This document shows positions 23,192 to 34,673 of a stretch of DNA of 64,000 nucleotides, in pieces. Source of the stretch: Asterias amurensis (taxonomy: Eukaryota > Echinodermata > Asteroidea > Forcipulatida > Asteriidae); contig NC_092657.1 in assembly GCF_032118995.1 (NCBI RefSeq), forward strand, positions 11,361,891 through 11,425,890. The letters are read 5' to 3'. Every line of letters begins with the position of its first letter. Position 1 is the stretch's first letter. The notes below the pieces were generated by a model. That model was not told where the DNA came from. It saw nothing but the letters and a program-made list of their open reading frames with translations, and did no database searches. The position numbers and the translations under genes were made by a program.

Positions 23192-23434
23192 GAAAGGATC
23201 CCTGACTTGGCGTAACGGCGTTATTCCCGAGAACGAGATATGGATTAAGGTAGGTGGGGATAAAGGAGGAACCTCATTTAAACTCGACTTCCAAATCGCT
23301 AACACCCACCGCCCCAATTCTTATCAAAACACTGTGGTATTCGCCTGTTTTGAAGCTCCAGATTCGAGTGCTAACTTACAGTGTCTCATTCCGATCCTTG
23401 AGCAGCTGTCATCACTTCAACGTCAGACTTGGAG
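23192..23434 (+). pseudogene. RAG1-like exon 4: first catalytic block
   Basis: Acceptor gtgtag, donor AG|GTAATA. Encodes WIKVGGDKGGTSFKLDFQI and TVVFACFEAPDS, the family block containing the first DDE aspartate (corresponding to the CDGMGD region of RAG1). The exon is fully open, with no disabling change. Confidence 0.85.
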
Positions 23435-23610
23435 GTAATATAAACCATAACAGTAGTACGCATCTCAAATTCACCATCTAAAATTGGGGGCGGGGGAATT
23501 GAAAAGGTATATTAAAAATAAAACTAAATTGGGTTTTCAATGTTTTCTTAATGATAAATATATTTGGATAACTAACACACAAATCTGCCTTTTCAACATG
23601 TTGAATTTAG

Positions 23611-23687
23611 AGAGAAGATAATCCGCACATTCGTCTTTGGAGACTACGAACTTCTCACCAAGATTTATGGCATCTGCAGCTGCAATG
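23611..23687 (+). pseudogene. RAG1-like exon 5
   Basis: 77 nt, acceptor atttag, donor ATG|GTAAAT. Encodes REKIIRTFVFGDYELLTKIY, parallel to the RAG1 stretch ILRTFKFIFRGTGYDEKL. Confidence 0.8.
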
Positions 23688-23788
23688 GTAAATAAACCTT
23701 TCAATTTTGTTTTCTTACATTCCTTCTGTAATACTACGACGCACATTGCAATCTGCTTGCTTATTTTAATCTATTGTTTGTTTGACAG

Positions 23789-23997
23789 CCCATTATTGCT
23801 GCTTATATTGTCACACCTCCAAGGCTGACATGCAGGCTCCATTGGAAGAACAAGATCAAAGTGTTCAGTACAGAAGCCTTGCATCACTTGCAGAAAGTTA
23901 CAAAGCATACCAGGAAGATGGCTGTCGAAAGGTTCGGGCAAAAGACGTATCAAACAGTGTCATAGCAAAGGCAATGATTCCTGTTGAGATTGATCAA
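23789..23997 (+). pseudogene. RAG1-like exon 6: zinc-binding core motif
   Basis: 209 nt, acceptor ttgacag, donor CAA|GTAAGT. Encodes AHYCCLYCHTSKADMQ (C-x2-C as in RAG1 CTLCDATR) and ESYKAYQEDGCRKVRAKDVS. The frame is open. Confidence 0.8.
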
Positions 23998-24086
23998 GTA
24001 AGTAATTGATACATGTGCGTTTACATTTGGTGTAACTTTTTGTGTTTCAACATTAATTACAAATGTTTTTGTAATTTCTTCTACAG

Positions 24087-25760
24087 GTGGTGATTCCTAG
24101 TCTCAGTGGCGTAACTAGACATTTTCATTTGGTGGGGCAAGTGGGGGCAAAGATTAAATTTGGGGGGGCCAAAGAAGTGCAAGATTAGTATTAAATATGT
24201 TAACTGATATATAGTTGATACACACCAATGCAGTTCTAAAACAGTCTATAGTCAGCATGTAACAAAAGATTGCGAAAACAACAAAATCTTAGAGAACATG
24301 TCATTTTGTATAAGATAAAACTTTTTGACTGTATAAAAGGATTAAATTACCAACTGTGGTCAACAAGTACCAATTTAGAGTTGTACACGGTATTCTCAAC
24401 TAGGCTTTGTGGGTGTGTAAATACCCAAAACATAATAATATTAGGCCAAGTGAAAATAGAAAAATAGAAATGTTTAGCGTCCCCGCCCGCTTCCTTTTTA
24501 CAGGACACCTCTTTTTTTTCTTAAGTTTTTTTATGCACATTTTTTTTTTCTTTTTTTTTTTGAAAAAAGGTTATTTTAAATGATCTCAGCCAAAAAAAAA
24601 AAAATCTGAATGTCTTGTCTGAATACCTTGACTAAACTGTTTCATTAATGTTTTGTGTATTTCAGCAGCAGAAAAAAACCAGTTGATATTTGACATTCAT
24701 GGCGACCACCTTGAAATAAAAAATAAAAAGCCCCTCCTCCTTCCTTATTTTTGAGAAACCCAGACACTAAACATGTTTCTTTTTTTACTCGGCCTTATTG
24801 TAACAAGTGTAAGCCAAAAATACAGGATCGAAATTGTGGGTGTTCTTATCACATTTTAGTTACGAAACGGATATTTAAAAATAATAGGCCTACCTCTCAA
24901 TTGCACCGCTTGCCTCAAAGGAGAAGAAATGGTCTAAGCAACCTTTTTCGCTGGCCATTTTTGTGCTGTAGTAAATTTCTCTGTAGTGCATCTGACCATG
25001 GAGGTAGAAATTTCTACCTCCATGATCTGACGGTAGAAATTTCTACCTCCATGATCTGACTTTGTGTTTACGGAGCTATTGGTCTGCGTTCAGACCACCA
25101 CGTATTTAACAGAACTTTGTCACATCCTGCACTCTCTGTAACCGCAAAACCACAACAAACATTTACCGCCAATACGATCGCGCGCGCGTTTCCACGCATT
25201 TTTCATGTTATAGTCCACATAGGGCCTACTGATAATGAATAAAAGTTTTCCGTTTTACGGCAGCATTTTATGCAGCCTTAAACGATTTATATATAAGGCC
25301 TATAAGAATATACTTATCTCTGATTTCATATGGGGGGGGGGGGGCAAGAGGGGGGGGGGGCAAGGGTTCCGAGCGGGGGGGCGCCGGCCCCCCCTGCCCC
25401 CCCCCCCCCCCCCCCCCCTCTGGTTACGCCACTGCCTAGTCTCCACATATTCCTCGGCATCTACAAAAGGTTGTTTGATATGTTCGAAAGCAGCTGTCAC
25501 AACATTGACCTTAAATTGTATAAGTGGTCTTTGGAGTTTGCTGATGAGGACGACGACAACCAACTTTGAACAGCAGATCTCCAATGAGTTTGAAAGGCAA
25601 CAGAAGATCGACAGTGTCATGACCAAAAAAACAAAAAGAGCTAGAACAACTTGAAGAGGAGCTACCATTGCAATTTTTTCAAGACCAAAAAAATGCGGGG
25701 AAAGCATTCGAAGGAATTGCTAACAAGGCCTTTAAGATCCGATGTGAACTGGAGGAAATG
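24087..25760 (+). pseudogene. RAG1-like exon 7, split by a hAT insertion
   Basis: The exon resumes at 25,443 after removing the insertion and one target copy, giving VVIPSLHIFLGIYKRLFDMF. In alignment with RAG1 this is the neighbourhood of the second catalytic Asp, but no Asp is evident at LHIFLG. A stop at 25,567 and a shift in a run of A near 25,625 follow. Donor ATG|GTAATT at 25,761. No further RAG1-like exon was found before 26,957. Confidence 0.75.
24104..25434. mobile_element. Non-autonomous hAT-type element inside the RAG1-like exon
   Basis: Terminal inverted repeats cagtggcgtaac and gttacgccactg are flanked by an exact 8-bp duplication cctagtct (24,096-24,103 and 25,435-25,442). The 8-bp duplication and CAGNGGCG-type ends fit hAT. 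The inside is AT-rich with a palindrome at 24,999-25,024 and G/C runs at 25,330-25,420. No transposase was seen. Confidence 0.9.
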
Positions 25761-27284
25761 GTAATTCAAACATTTTTCCTTTAAGACTTTTTTAAATTTA
25801 ATTTTAGCTGCAGGTTTTTTCAGCTTTGATCACTGCTGTAAAAAGACCAAAGGAGGAATAAATGTTTCTGATTACAATATTGATTTAACAAACTGTAATG
25901 CCTATACATACATGCAAATAGAAAATTTTGAATGTAACCAGTCACAAAATGTGTTTTTTGAAATATTGATTTTAACATGTTTATAGAAGGGGGGTAACAT
26001 GATTAACATAAATAAAATAAGAAATTAAGTAGGATAAACAAAACAAAAGTGTATCTGACGACAATACGTAGATCTACTGTTCTTGCAATTATGAATGTAG
26101 CTTTACAGTCTTTCCAACTTTGAATCTCCAACTCCAAGTTTGTCAACAAAAGTTAGCATAGTTAAATTAGGCCTGACTGATTAGTGGCTGTATATATTGA
26201 GTGCTTGTTATAATTATTTGTAAATTTTACCCGGAGTAGAGTGCCAAAAATAACTAGAGACGGTAATTGGGTGCTGTGTTATAACTCCCTTCAGTTCAGG
26301 ATAAAAAAAGAAAAATAAAAAAAAAGGAATAATACAGCACCCCGGTTTCTGGATTAAAATACAGATAAACTTGTTCCGTTCTAAACTTCTATTTCTAAGT
26401 GCTTAATTCTTAATGTTCTGCTCTTCGTCAAAGTGTAGATTGTAAATTTTTTTATTGCAGTGTATATGCGAACCCAAGTTGACTAGTTTACTTCCTATTT
26501 CGAATCACAGAGCAGCCATGCTTTCATTATGATTAGGTCACATGACCATGTACACTTTACACGTGTGTACATCGAAAAACTGAAAAACAATGTCAAACGT
26601 CTTAAAATTAGGATAAAAACCGAGCTGCCCTTACCTTTTTAGACCTACGATCTTCTGCAAAATACACACTTCTTCTGTGAATGGCTCACGTTTCTAAAAT
26701 GTAAAGTTATATTTTGGTCTAATTTGCCGTTTTTTGGTGACATTGTGGCAACTACGTTCGGAATGTTTGGAGAAAACAGCATGTCTAAACTTGGCCTAAG
26801 ATTAACAAATAGTTGACTTTTGACCCAAGTAAATAAAGAAAACGAACCACTGCGTCATAGATACGCCCACTTAAAAAAATCTGTTTGAATAATTAAATTA
26901 AACCAATCAGGGGAGCCGCCTGTTTATCTTGTATGCAAATTAGGCCGTTACTTCCGTGAAAAAAGGGCATCACAAGTGAAGTTTACGTACTTAATAGTGA
27001 TACAAAGTTAAAAGTCAAGCTCATGTTTTCAAAAACTATGACCTGCACTCGGAAAATAGAAAACAGTGGCATCTATTTTTAAAATTCACAAGAACAACAT
27101 TGTGATTCAATTTTGAAAAATCCCAACAACTTAACAAATCCTCAAACTGAATAGCCCCTTTATGCAATTATTATAAAATGAAATAGAAAGGCAACTGCTT
27201 TTTAAGTATAGAGGCATAACAAACAACAACAGGAGACACGCAACACTTTTTCTTGTACTACTTAATTTATTGTGTAGTAACCCT
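25761..27284. other. No gene seen
   Basis: AT-rich, non-coding sequence. The RAG1-like homology stops at 25,760. From 26,957 rightward the sequence matches the right arm (reverse complement of 42,375-42,655). Confidence 0.5.
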
Positions 27285-28085
27285 CTAAACCCTCTAACCC
27301 TCTACAAGACACAGGCTAAGAGTGTTGGGGAAATCCTCAGTGGGGATAGATTTGTCTAACCCTCTACAAAGCACAGGCCAAGCGTAGTCAGGAAATCCTC
27401 AGTTGGGGTAGATTTGTCTAACCCTCTACAAAGCACAGGCCAAGCGTAGTCAGGAAATCCTCAGTTGGGGTAGATTTGTCTAACCCTCTTCAAAACACAG
27501 GCCAAGCGTAGTCAGAAAATCCTAAGTTGGGGTAGATTTGTCTAACCCTCTACAAAGCACAGGCTAAGAGTAGTGGGGAAATCCTCAGTGGGTGTAGATT
27601 TGTCTAACCCTTTACAAGACACAGGCCAAGAGTAGTCAGGAAATCCTCAGTGGGGGTATATTTATCTAACCCTTTACAAGACAAAGGCCGTAGTCAGGAA
27701 ATCCTCAGTGGGGGTAGATTTGTGTAACCCTTTACAAGACAAATGTCAAGAGTAGTGGGTAAATCTACAGTTAGGGTAGATTTGTCTAACCTTTTACAAG
27801 ACACAGGCCAAGAGTAGTGGTGAAATCCTCATTGGGGGTAGATTTGTCTAACCTTCCACAATACACAGGCGAATAATAGTGGGTAAATCCTCAGTGGGGG
27901 TATATTTGTCTTACCCTATACAAGACACGGGCCAAGAGTAGTCAGGAAATCTACAGTTGGGGTAGATTTGTCAAACCTTCCACAAGACACAGGCCATTTG
28001 CTGCAAGACAGAGGCCAAGAGTATTGGGGAAATCTAGTTGGGTAAGTTTTGTTTTACCTTCTACAAGACACTGGCCAAGAGTAGT
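27285..28085. repeat. ~60-bp tandem array, left copy (about 13 units)
   Basis: Units read approximately ggaaatcctcagtgggggta, gatttgtctaaccctctac and aagacacaggccaagagtag. Unit length is 59-62. The mirrored array at 40,845-42,375 has roughly 25 units. There are no spacers, so it is not CRISPR-like. Confidence 0.95.
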
Positions 28086-28087
28086 AA

Positions 28088-28140
28088 GGTTTTATGCTAA
28101 TAATTATTTTGAGTAATTACCAACAGTGTCCACTGCCTTT
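28088..28140. mobile_element. TIR element family A, end fragment
   Basis: Only one end remains (tgagtaattaccaacagtgt through ccactgcctttaaa). Mirrored at 40,792-40,845. Confidence 0.6.
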
Positions 28141-28149
28141 AAAGCCCCT

Positions 28150-28801
28150 AAATCCGCAGACCAATTTAAACAAATTCTGATAACACATCTCTTCCTGTTT
28201 TAAGCTTTTCTCCTTTTCCAATTCTTGTCAAACATCGTGGTGTTTGTGGCTTTTCCGATAAGATGTTGTTGTCTATTGTGCATTTTCAGTTATTGTAAAC
28301 GCTGTGAAAAAGTTTTATACGGGGAGCGTTTCTTAATACCTGTTATTATTATTAATAATATTATTATAATACAGACAATAAGAAAGCCCATTTCGAGGGC
28401 TTTAATGCTGTGACGATTTTGTAGGCAAAACCAGCGGCCAGGAAGTTGGCCTACTACATCAATAATGTAACGCACTGGGATGGGGCAAACTATTGGTGTA
28501 TCAACACTGCGCATGACATAATGCTGACGGAAAATGGTTTGAAATAAATTCTGCGCTGAACTTGACAAAAACTCCGAAGCTATACTAGAGAGACGCAGTT
28601 TGTACCTCTTGCTTCCTGCATATATTATAGACGATGTGACCATCTGTTGACAAAACACTCTATTGACCCATTTCACCTGACGTCATCATCAGAATAATCT
28701 TGGATGCGCCATTTTGGTGGTCAATGTCAACGTGTGTTATTCAGTGAAGTGCGCATTTTTAGGTGACGCGGCGTTTACACGTAAGCCTATTCAGGTTTTG
28801 C
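28150..28801. repeat. Innermost conserved block of the left arm
   Basis: Matches the reverse complement of 40,131-40,800. The minus strand has an open frame of 128 codons (28,290-28,676, motif MKWVNRVFCQQMVTSSIIYA) that is shorter in the mirrored copy. I do not recognise a domain. Homology ends at 28,801, which marks one edge of the palindrome spacer. Confidence 0.7.
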
Positions 28802-29222
28802 ACTGACGTCACGAAACGGCGCGTCAAGTTCACTCGCTGACATGCTGGTGGGCAAAATACCATAATTTTACGTGCAAAACGATAGGCGGTATTTGTAAAA
28901 TTGGATGTAATTGACGATTGAGACTAACTATCAGAGAGCTGATAACGTGATTCATCAAAGTGGTTACTATACTTTTATGTCAGTCAACTGCCGTTGCCAT
29001 GCAAGCGGGAGATGACTTTTATTGAATGTTTTCTTCAGTGTGTGCGATGTATCAATATTGTAGCAATTTTGTGTCGAGTTTGTATCACATTACAAGTTGA
29101 CTCCAGCCGGCGCTTTTTTGTGACCTACACACGCTACAGAGACACTGCTTATAATATTATGCCTCTGCAACGCGACGATCCTGCCTCCTAAATATATAAA
29201 TCCTACTAACTACTATCTCACA

Positions 29223-29400
29223 ATGGTGACTTCGTGTGCTATTTGTGACTGCCAGAATAGACAGGGGAGAAACCCCAAGTCATATTATCGTTTTCCCAGC
29301 GATCCCGAACGGAGAAGGTTGTGGACTGCGGCTCGTAAGAAACCGTTGGGTTGGCAGCCGACAAACAGCAGTCGTGTATGCAGTGATCATTTCATCTCAG
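29223..29400 (+). pseudogene. Transposase exon 1, THAP domain
   Basis: 178 nt ending TCAG|GTAAGG. Intact THAP C2CH domain at residues 1-60. Transposase THAP domains bind transposon ends. Confidence 0.85.
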
Positions 29401-30236
29401 GTAAGGCTAAAGCTCACATGAAATACCCTTCCTCCTTTTTCATTTCATCCGTGACATCCTTTGGTTGCGATCATGACAACAAGAGTTACTATGAAAAGGC
29501 CTACCTTTATCAGTGAAGATGTTATATAATATGAAAACGGAACACAAACCCAGTCAACGACAGAAAATAGATTACCGAACGGGTCTTTTATTCAACAATT
29601 ACAAAAAAAAAATCACTGTTTTAACTTAACTTCCATCTATCTATCTATGCTGGTACTCATCAGTCAATTTCATTAACACTAAAACAAAAACATCACTACA
29701 GTTTTCAGTCAGCTCTTTATAAAAAATATAACAAACCCAGTACCAGTACGTCCTATAACATTCCTGTGGTTATGAACAAACTGTGTTCCTTCATATTCTT
29801 ACGAACACTACAATTATAATTACTAATTTAATTAGTAATATTATACATAGTGAAGTACTATTTACTAGGCCTACTGAATGTGAAACACACAAAAACTGAA
29901 AGCTAACATTAACAATAACTCTGTAGCTATAGCATGACTGGTCCAGTTCTTTGCTCATTTAAAAGTGCTCGTTCTCTGTGCAATGTAAATGTACAAGTAT
30001 GCACTCTTTTGCAAGCTCAAGAAAGAGAGAGGAAATGGATGAAGAACACTGGGAAAGACTTGCACTTTGAAAATCGTAATAGCAATAATTAATGGTAAAT
30101 AATACAGTACTCTGCACCTATCAATCTTATGTGAGAGTTCAACAAAAAACAGACAATTTTCATTTTGGAAAAAAGAAAAAAAAGGTATTAAAACCTGGAT
30201 TTTTAATTTGTTTGGTAAAAGTGTAGATACCATGAA

Positions 30237-30312
30237 AATATATGCTCATTGTTGAATATATGCTCATTGTTGAATATATGCTCATTGTTGAATATATGCT
30301 CATTGTTGAATA
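30237..30312 (+). repeat. 19-bp tandem repeat in the transposase intron
   Basis: Four units of atatatgctcattgttga in tandem, ending at attgttgaatacatt. Confidence 0.9.
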
Positions 30313-31743
30313 CATTATACAATCGCTCAATACTTTTCCTGTATAAACCTCTTTTTATTGTGTGCTTATTCTAGGAGCCAAAAGCAGTGATCCGTTGTCA
30401 CCAGACTACACACCATCAGTTTGACATCTCCCAAGAAACGACAACATCAAACTTACTTGAGGAGGACAGACTCCAAAAAGAGGAGAAAAGAAGCGAGTGC
30501 TAGATGTGAAGCAGCACAAGGCTTGGTGAATTTGTCATATTCAGAGACTCCGGCAACATCTACTAACTGTACTGCAACATCAACACAAAAATCTAGCTCC
30601 AGCACACCGAATCAATGGGAAGTACAACCAGATCTTAGATTTGCTGACATTACTTCTCTACATGATGAATGTCAGGCTTTACGTAAAGAAAATGCTCTCC
30701 TCAAGACCAAGATCGCAAACCTTTCCATTGATGAAGATTCTCTGCAGAACAATGATGAAAAAGTGAAAACTGTAACTGGTCTGTGTTCATTTCATGTCCT
30801 CACAGAAATACTGGCTCTTATATCTGTTCATTTGAGACCTTCAAAGACTTTATCTAACTTTCAGCAGCTACTGATGACATATATGCGTTTGCGGTTTAAT
30901 ATGAACACTCAATACATTGCATTTGTTTTTGATATTCATGTATCCACTGTATCTCGTATTTTCACAAATGTGTTAAATTTGCTGTATACACAGCTTGTCC
31001 CATTGACAGTACGCTGGCCAGCAAGAGAAGAACTAAGAAAAACAATGCCAAGAAGGAAACATTTCCAAAGTGTTCAAGTGTTATAGATTGTTTTGAAGTT
31101 TTTATTGAGAAACCCTCTTCATTTTCTGCCCGATCACAAACATATTCACATTACAAAGCACACAATACAGTTAAGTATTTGATAAGTATTTCTCCCCAAG
31201 GTACATTTACATTTATTTCTAAGGGTTGGGAAGGCAGAACAAGTGACAAAGAATTAACTGAAAAGTCTGGTTATTTAAAGAAACTATTGCAAGGTGACAC
31301 CGTCTTGGCCGATAGAGGGTTTGACATGCAGGACACATTTGGTGTATATGGTGAAAACTACAAATATGGGCATGTGCTAAATTTAAGGAAATGGGCCAAA
31401 ATATCGAACCAATTGAAAGAAAACAATAGTCTAAATAAACTCATAACTATAAATAAAAGTAAAATGCTCACTCGGTTACATGTATTTTAATATGAGATTA
31501 AGTATTTATTATTACGAAACAAGTCTATGAAAGGCTCCATTCTAGTAAAAGATCATGAATATGTTCTGATCTGTGAGAACAATAAGCCTTTTATGATCAT
31601 TACAGCGCATTAATCGTTTCTCAGATTATCAGATACAAATACTTGATTGATCGCTAATCAATAGGGCATTTTAAGACAAAATAACTTGACAGGATGGTTT
31701 GTTCTGTTTCCATTTTTATAACAAGTTGGGATTACAACGACAC

Positions 31744-32145
31744 ATGTGTTTAAGGTCATCATCAAGGTATGACTCTACGTAGACACTTAGTAGACATGGC
31801 AAATGGTTTACACTCGGTAATGGTTAAAGAACAGTATCCTATAACTTGTTGTTTCCTAACATACATGTATGCATCATACCAAAAACTTTGAAAATTTGGG
31901 CTCAGGTAGTCATAGAAGTTGCAAAAGAAAAAAACCCACCATATTTGCAAAGAACTGTGTGCTTTCAGATGCTTCCCATGTCTGAAGCCTTTCTCAAATT
32001 TAGATGTTTGGTAAATCAGTACCCTTTATAAATAAACTACACTGATCTGAAGGGTGCTGTTTCAAACACAATCAACAGCTCTCCAGTGCTCTTTACCGAG
32101 ATGGTTGTAATTCTGTGGAATAATTGCCAAAGGTTTACTCTCCCT
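31744..32145. mobile_element. TIR element family A, old divergent copy
   Basis: Retains tgtgctttcagatgctt, gctctccagtgct and related landmarks, but the ends are degraded. It lies between the two opposed transposon genes. Confidence 0.5.
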
Positions 32146-32149
32146 TTTA

Positions 32150-32545
32150 AAGACACTGAAGACTATTGGTAATTGTCAAAGACCAGTCTTCTCACTTGGT
32201 GTATCTCAACATATGCAGAAAATTTCAAATCTGTGAAAATTTGTACTCAATTGGTCGTCGAAGTTGAGATATAATAATGAACGAAAAACGCACAAGTTAC
32301 GCACAAGTTATGTGCTTTCAAATGCTTGATTTCGAGACCTCAGCTGAGGTCTCGAATTCAATTCAAATATTTTAGTGAAAATTTACTTCTTTCTTAAAAA
32401 CCATGTTACTTCAGAGGGAGCTGTTACTCACAATGTTTTATACTATCAACAGCTCTCCATTGCTCGTTGCCAAGTTAGTTTTTATGCCAACAAATCAATA
32501 ATTATTTTGAGTAATTACCAATAATGTCCAGTGCCCTTAATAGCA
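32150..32545. mobile_element. TIR element family A, full copy in the spacer
   Basis: Starts ttttaaagacactgaagact and ends aatgtccagtgcccttaa. The paired inner motifs gagacctcagctgaggtctc now form an exact palindrome. Confidence 0.75.
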
Positions 32546-34177
32546 CAAACCGTTTCAAAGCACAAAAGATTCTGCATAACAAAATATAAAGGCATGATAT
32601 ACATCAGTAGCTTTGGTGATAATTGAGAAACAAAGTTGTTCAGTTTTTTAAATCTAAAAACTGGTTGTTTGTAAAGTTTATACTGGTGTGAATCCTCAGA
32701 AAAGTGCTGTGGTCTTTTGGATGGTTTGTGTGCATACTCAGGCTATGAACAAGTTGTTAAGTATTCCAGGTATGACAACAGATACTGAACCACTTTCTTT
32801 AATCTGATTGAGATGTCTTAGATTTCTCTCTAATTAACATACACATGTAGCAGTCAGTAAAAGTGAGATTTCTGAAAAATAAATTTACAAAGACTTGAAA
32901 CAAAACACTAATTTTGCCTTCATTTGCTTTCTTTGTCTTAATAAACAATTGTTCCTCTTCCTTTCTACAATCTTTACAGAACCACTTGCGCTTTGGAGCA
33001 ACTTTTAGTTGAACACAGCTCATATTAAACTTTTTTATTTGACATTTATCAGAATAACAAGAGACAAATTGTGCCTTCAAATCTGCTCGTCTGCAGTAGC
33101 ACAACACTGTGGGCTGCCCTTCATTGCCAAAAGTAGCAGTTAAATCCTGCACAGCTAAAGGCTTAGATTGTGTAAACCACTTTCCAATAAATTCAAACAA
33201 AATACAGACTTTATAAAAGGAACAGACCTTTTCTAGTATATATTTAAAGAAATTTGCATTAAATTCTATCCTTTGTATGTGTATCTGTGATGGAGTCCAC
33301 ACAACAAACTGACAGTTCCTCCTTTTGGTTGAATGGAGTTGAGTTTGAATTTGATAGTAATACTGATGATTTTCCTTGCTTGGTCAGATGTTGATAAACA
33401 AAATGAGGGGTCAGCACAAGCAGTCTCCATAGGGACATCCTTCTTACTGTAAGGACATTTAACCTTCAATACACCACCACCACAGCAGTCACAATGCACA
33501 AGGTCATCTGGTGTAGCTCCAATGAAGGGTGTGTCTGGATTGATGAACAACCCAGCATCATTGATAGAGAAGGATGAATGCTTTTATGCTGTGACTTTAA
33601 AATATGCTTCCCTTCGAGTGCGCTCATGATCTCAAATACATCCATGAACTATTTAGCATGATCACAAATAAGTAACAATTGATCAAAATGTTTTAAATTA
33701 TCACACAAGTGCCAGTGGAATACATGAAAATATAGCCTGCGTCCTATATCCAACGAGGCATTTGGTATTGTTTGATATGTTATATGTGACGCGGACCAAT
33801 ATAGTTTTCATTATTCCACGAGCACACATGTGATAGCACACATGATTTATCTTCCAGCCTCATTAAGTCAACGTCAAAGTTTAAAGTTTCAGAGCGTTGT
33901 TTCATGACGAACAACGTGCACGTGCAAAGTTTAGAATGTAATTTTTGCACTGACCGTATGCCACTACGTATGCGGAGCTTGACGCATTGACACTCGCAAT
34001 ACGCAGAGAGCATTATACAAACTGGGCCAAATTTCAGAGCTGCTTAAGCAGATAATATAACTTAAGAATTGTCTGCAAAGCAGAAATGAGAAGGATACCA
34101 GTCACAAATTGAACATGTTTGGCTAGTAACCTTATTCTGCGTTATCACATTTTTCTTGTGCTAGCCACTTATTGTGC

Positions 34178-34527
34178 TTAAAGGCAGTGGCTATTGGTAA
34201 TTGTCAAAGACTAGCCTTCACAGTTGGTGTATCTCAACATTATACATAAAATAACAAACCTGCAAGATAATAATGAAATAAATAAACACCCTTGTCACAC
34301 AAAGTTGTGTTTGTTTAGACGGTTGATTTCGAGACCTCAAGTTCTAAATCTGAGGTCTCGAAATCAAATTCGTGGAAAATTACTTCTTTCTCGAAAAATA
34401 TGGCACTTCAGAGGGAGCCGTTTCTCACAATGTTTTATACCGTGAACCTCTCCCCTTACTCGTCACCAAGAAAGGTTTTATGCTAGTAAATATTTTGAGT
34501 AATTACCAATAGTGTCCACTGCCTTAA
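34178..34527. mobile_element. TIR element family A in a YqaJ-gene intron
   Basis: Starts cttaaaggcagtggctattg and ends agtgtccactgccttaaag. Inner motifs match the family. Confidence 0.8.
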
Positions 34528-34673
34528 AGCAGCTTTATAAAATTGGGCCCTGGGAGTAGGTTATGGCCTGATATCACACACTGATTAGAGCACCTGATTG
34601 GAGGATTAGCGCATATTGGAATCATTAGAAACTGAGAAAGCCAGGTCACATACATAGTATAGTAAGAACGAAC

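Larger units (their letters stand above)
20217..25760 (+). pseudogene. RAG1-like (ProtoRAG-type) recombinase gene, multi-exon, decayed
   Basis: The order of domains follows vertebrate RAG1. It has an N-terminal zinc-binding dimerisation region (LCRICARRL, ICYKCSRSL, HPRTGECDIC), a RING finger (CPICQCIL, CAHNFCAFC, CPVCRQP) and a following C-x2-C...H finger (CSKCGSLGKLEKMLSH). A central domain and a catalytic block (KVGGDKGGTSFKLDFQI, with the first acidic residue in GGDKGG) come next, then the zinc motif CCLYCHTSKADM. Exons: 20217-21228, 21333-21493, 21639-21857, 23192-23434, 23611-23687, 23789-23997, and 24087-24103 joined to 25443-25760. Frameshifts lie near 20,920, 21,120 and 25,625, with a stop at 25,567. 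A hAT element splits the last exon. The C-terminal part with the catalytic glutamate was not found. RAG1-like enzymes cut and join DNA at terminal repeats. Confidence 0.85.
5486..28801 (+). repeat. Left arm of a giant inverted duplication
   Basis: The reverse complement of this interval aligns, with interruptions, to 40,131-61,134. Collinear anchors include eight plexin exons and their splice sites, MITEs at 8,577-8,736 and 10,618-10,775, the 60-bp tandem array, and a block ending at 28,801. Left-only insertions include 7,200-8,390, 11,150-12,120, 12,420-13,395, 14,113-14,510 and 19,114-26,957. Confidence 0.92.
29223..31490 (+). pseudogene. THAP/DDE_4 transposase of an ISL2EU/IS4EU-type transposon
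   Basis: Exon 1 (29,223-29,400) encodes a THAP zinc finger: CAICDC, FPSDPERRRLW, VCSDHF. Exon 2 (from 30,375, acceptor ttctag) encodes a basic, Ser-rich linker, a coiled-coil-like stretch, a helix-turn-helix ([18 protein letters not shown]) and the DDE core with [11 protein letters not shown] (first Asp) and [13 protein letters not shown] (second Asp). A shift near 30,418 introduces a stop, and another near 31,050 separates HTH and DDE. After 31,350 the family sequence fades and the final catalytic Glu is not found. The element is therefore not autonomous now. Confidence 0.85.

Noticed and set aside
27285-28085. CRISPR-like array
   Set aside because: Units are contiguous and divergent with no unique spacers, in a eukaryotic context. 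It is a minisatellite.
32850-33130. PHD finger as a RAG2-like partner of the RAG1-like gene
   Set aside because: The PHD is joined in one exon to the YqaJ end FVVWTPSQIHIQRI. No Kelch repeats are nearby, so it belongs to the ISL2EU-type second protein.
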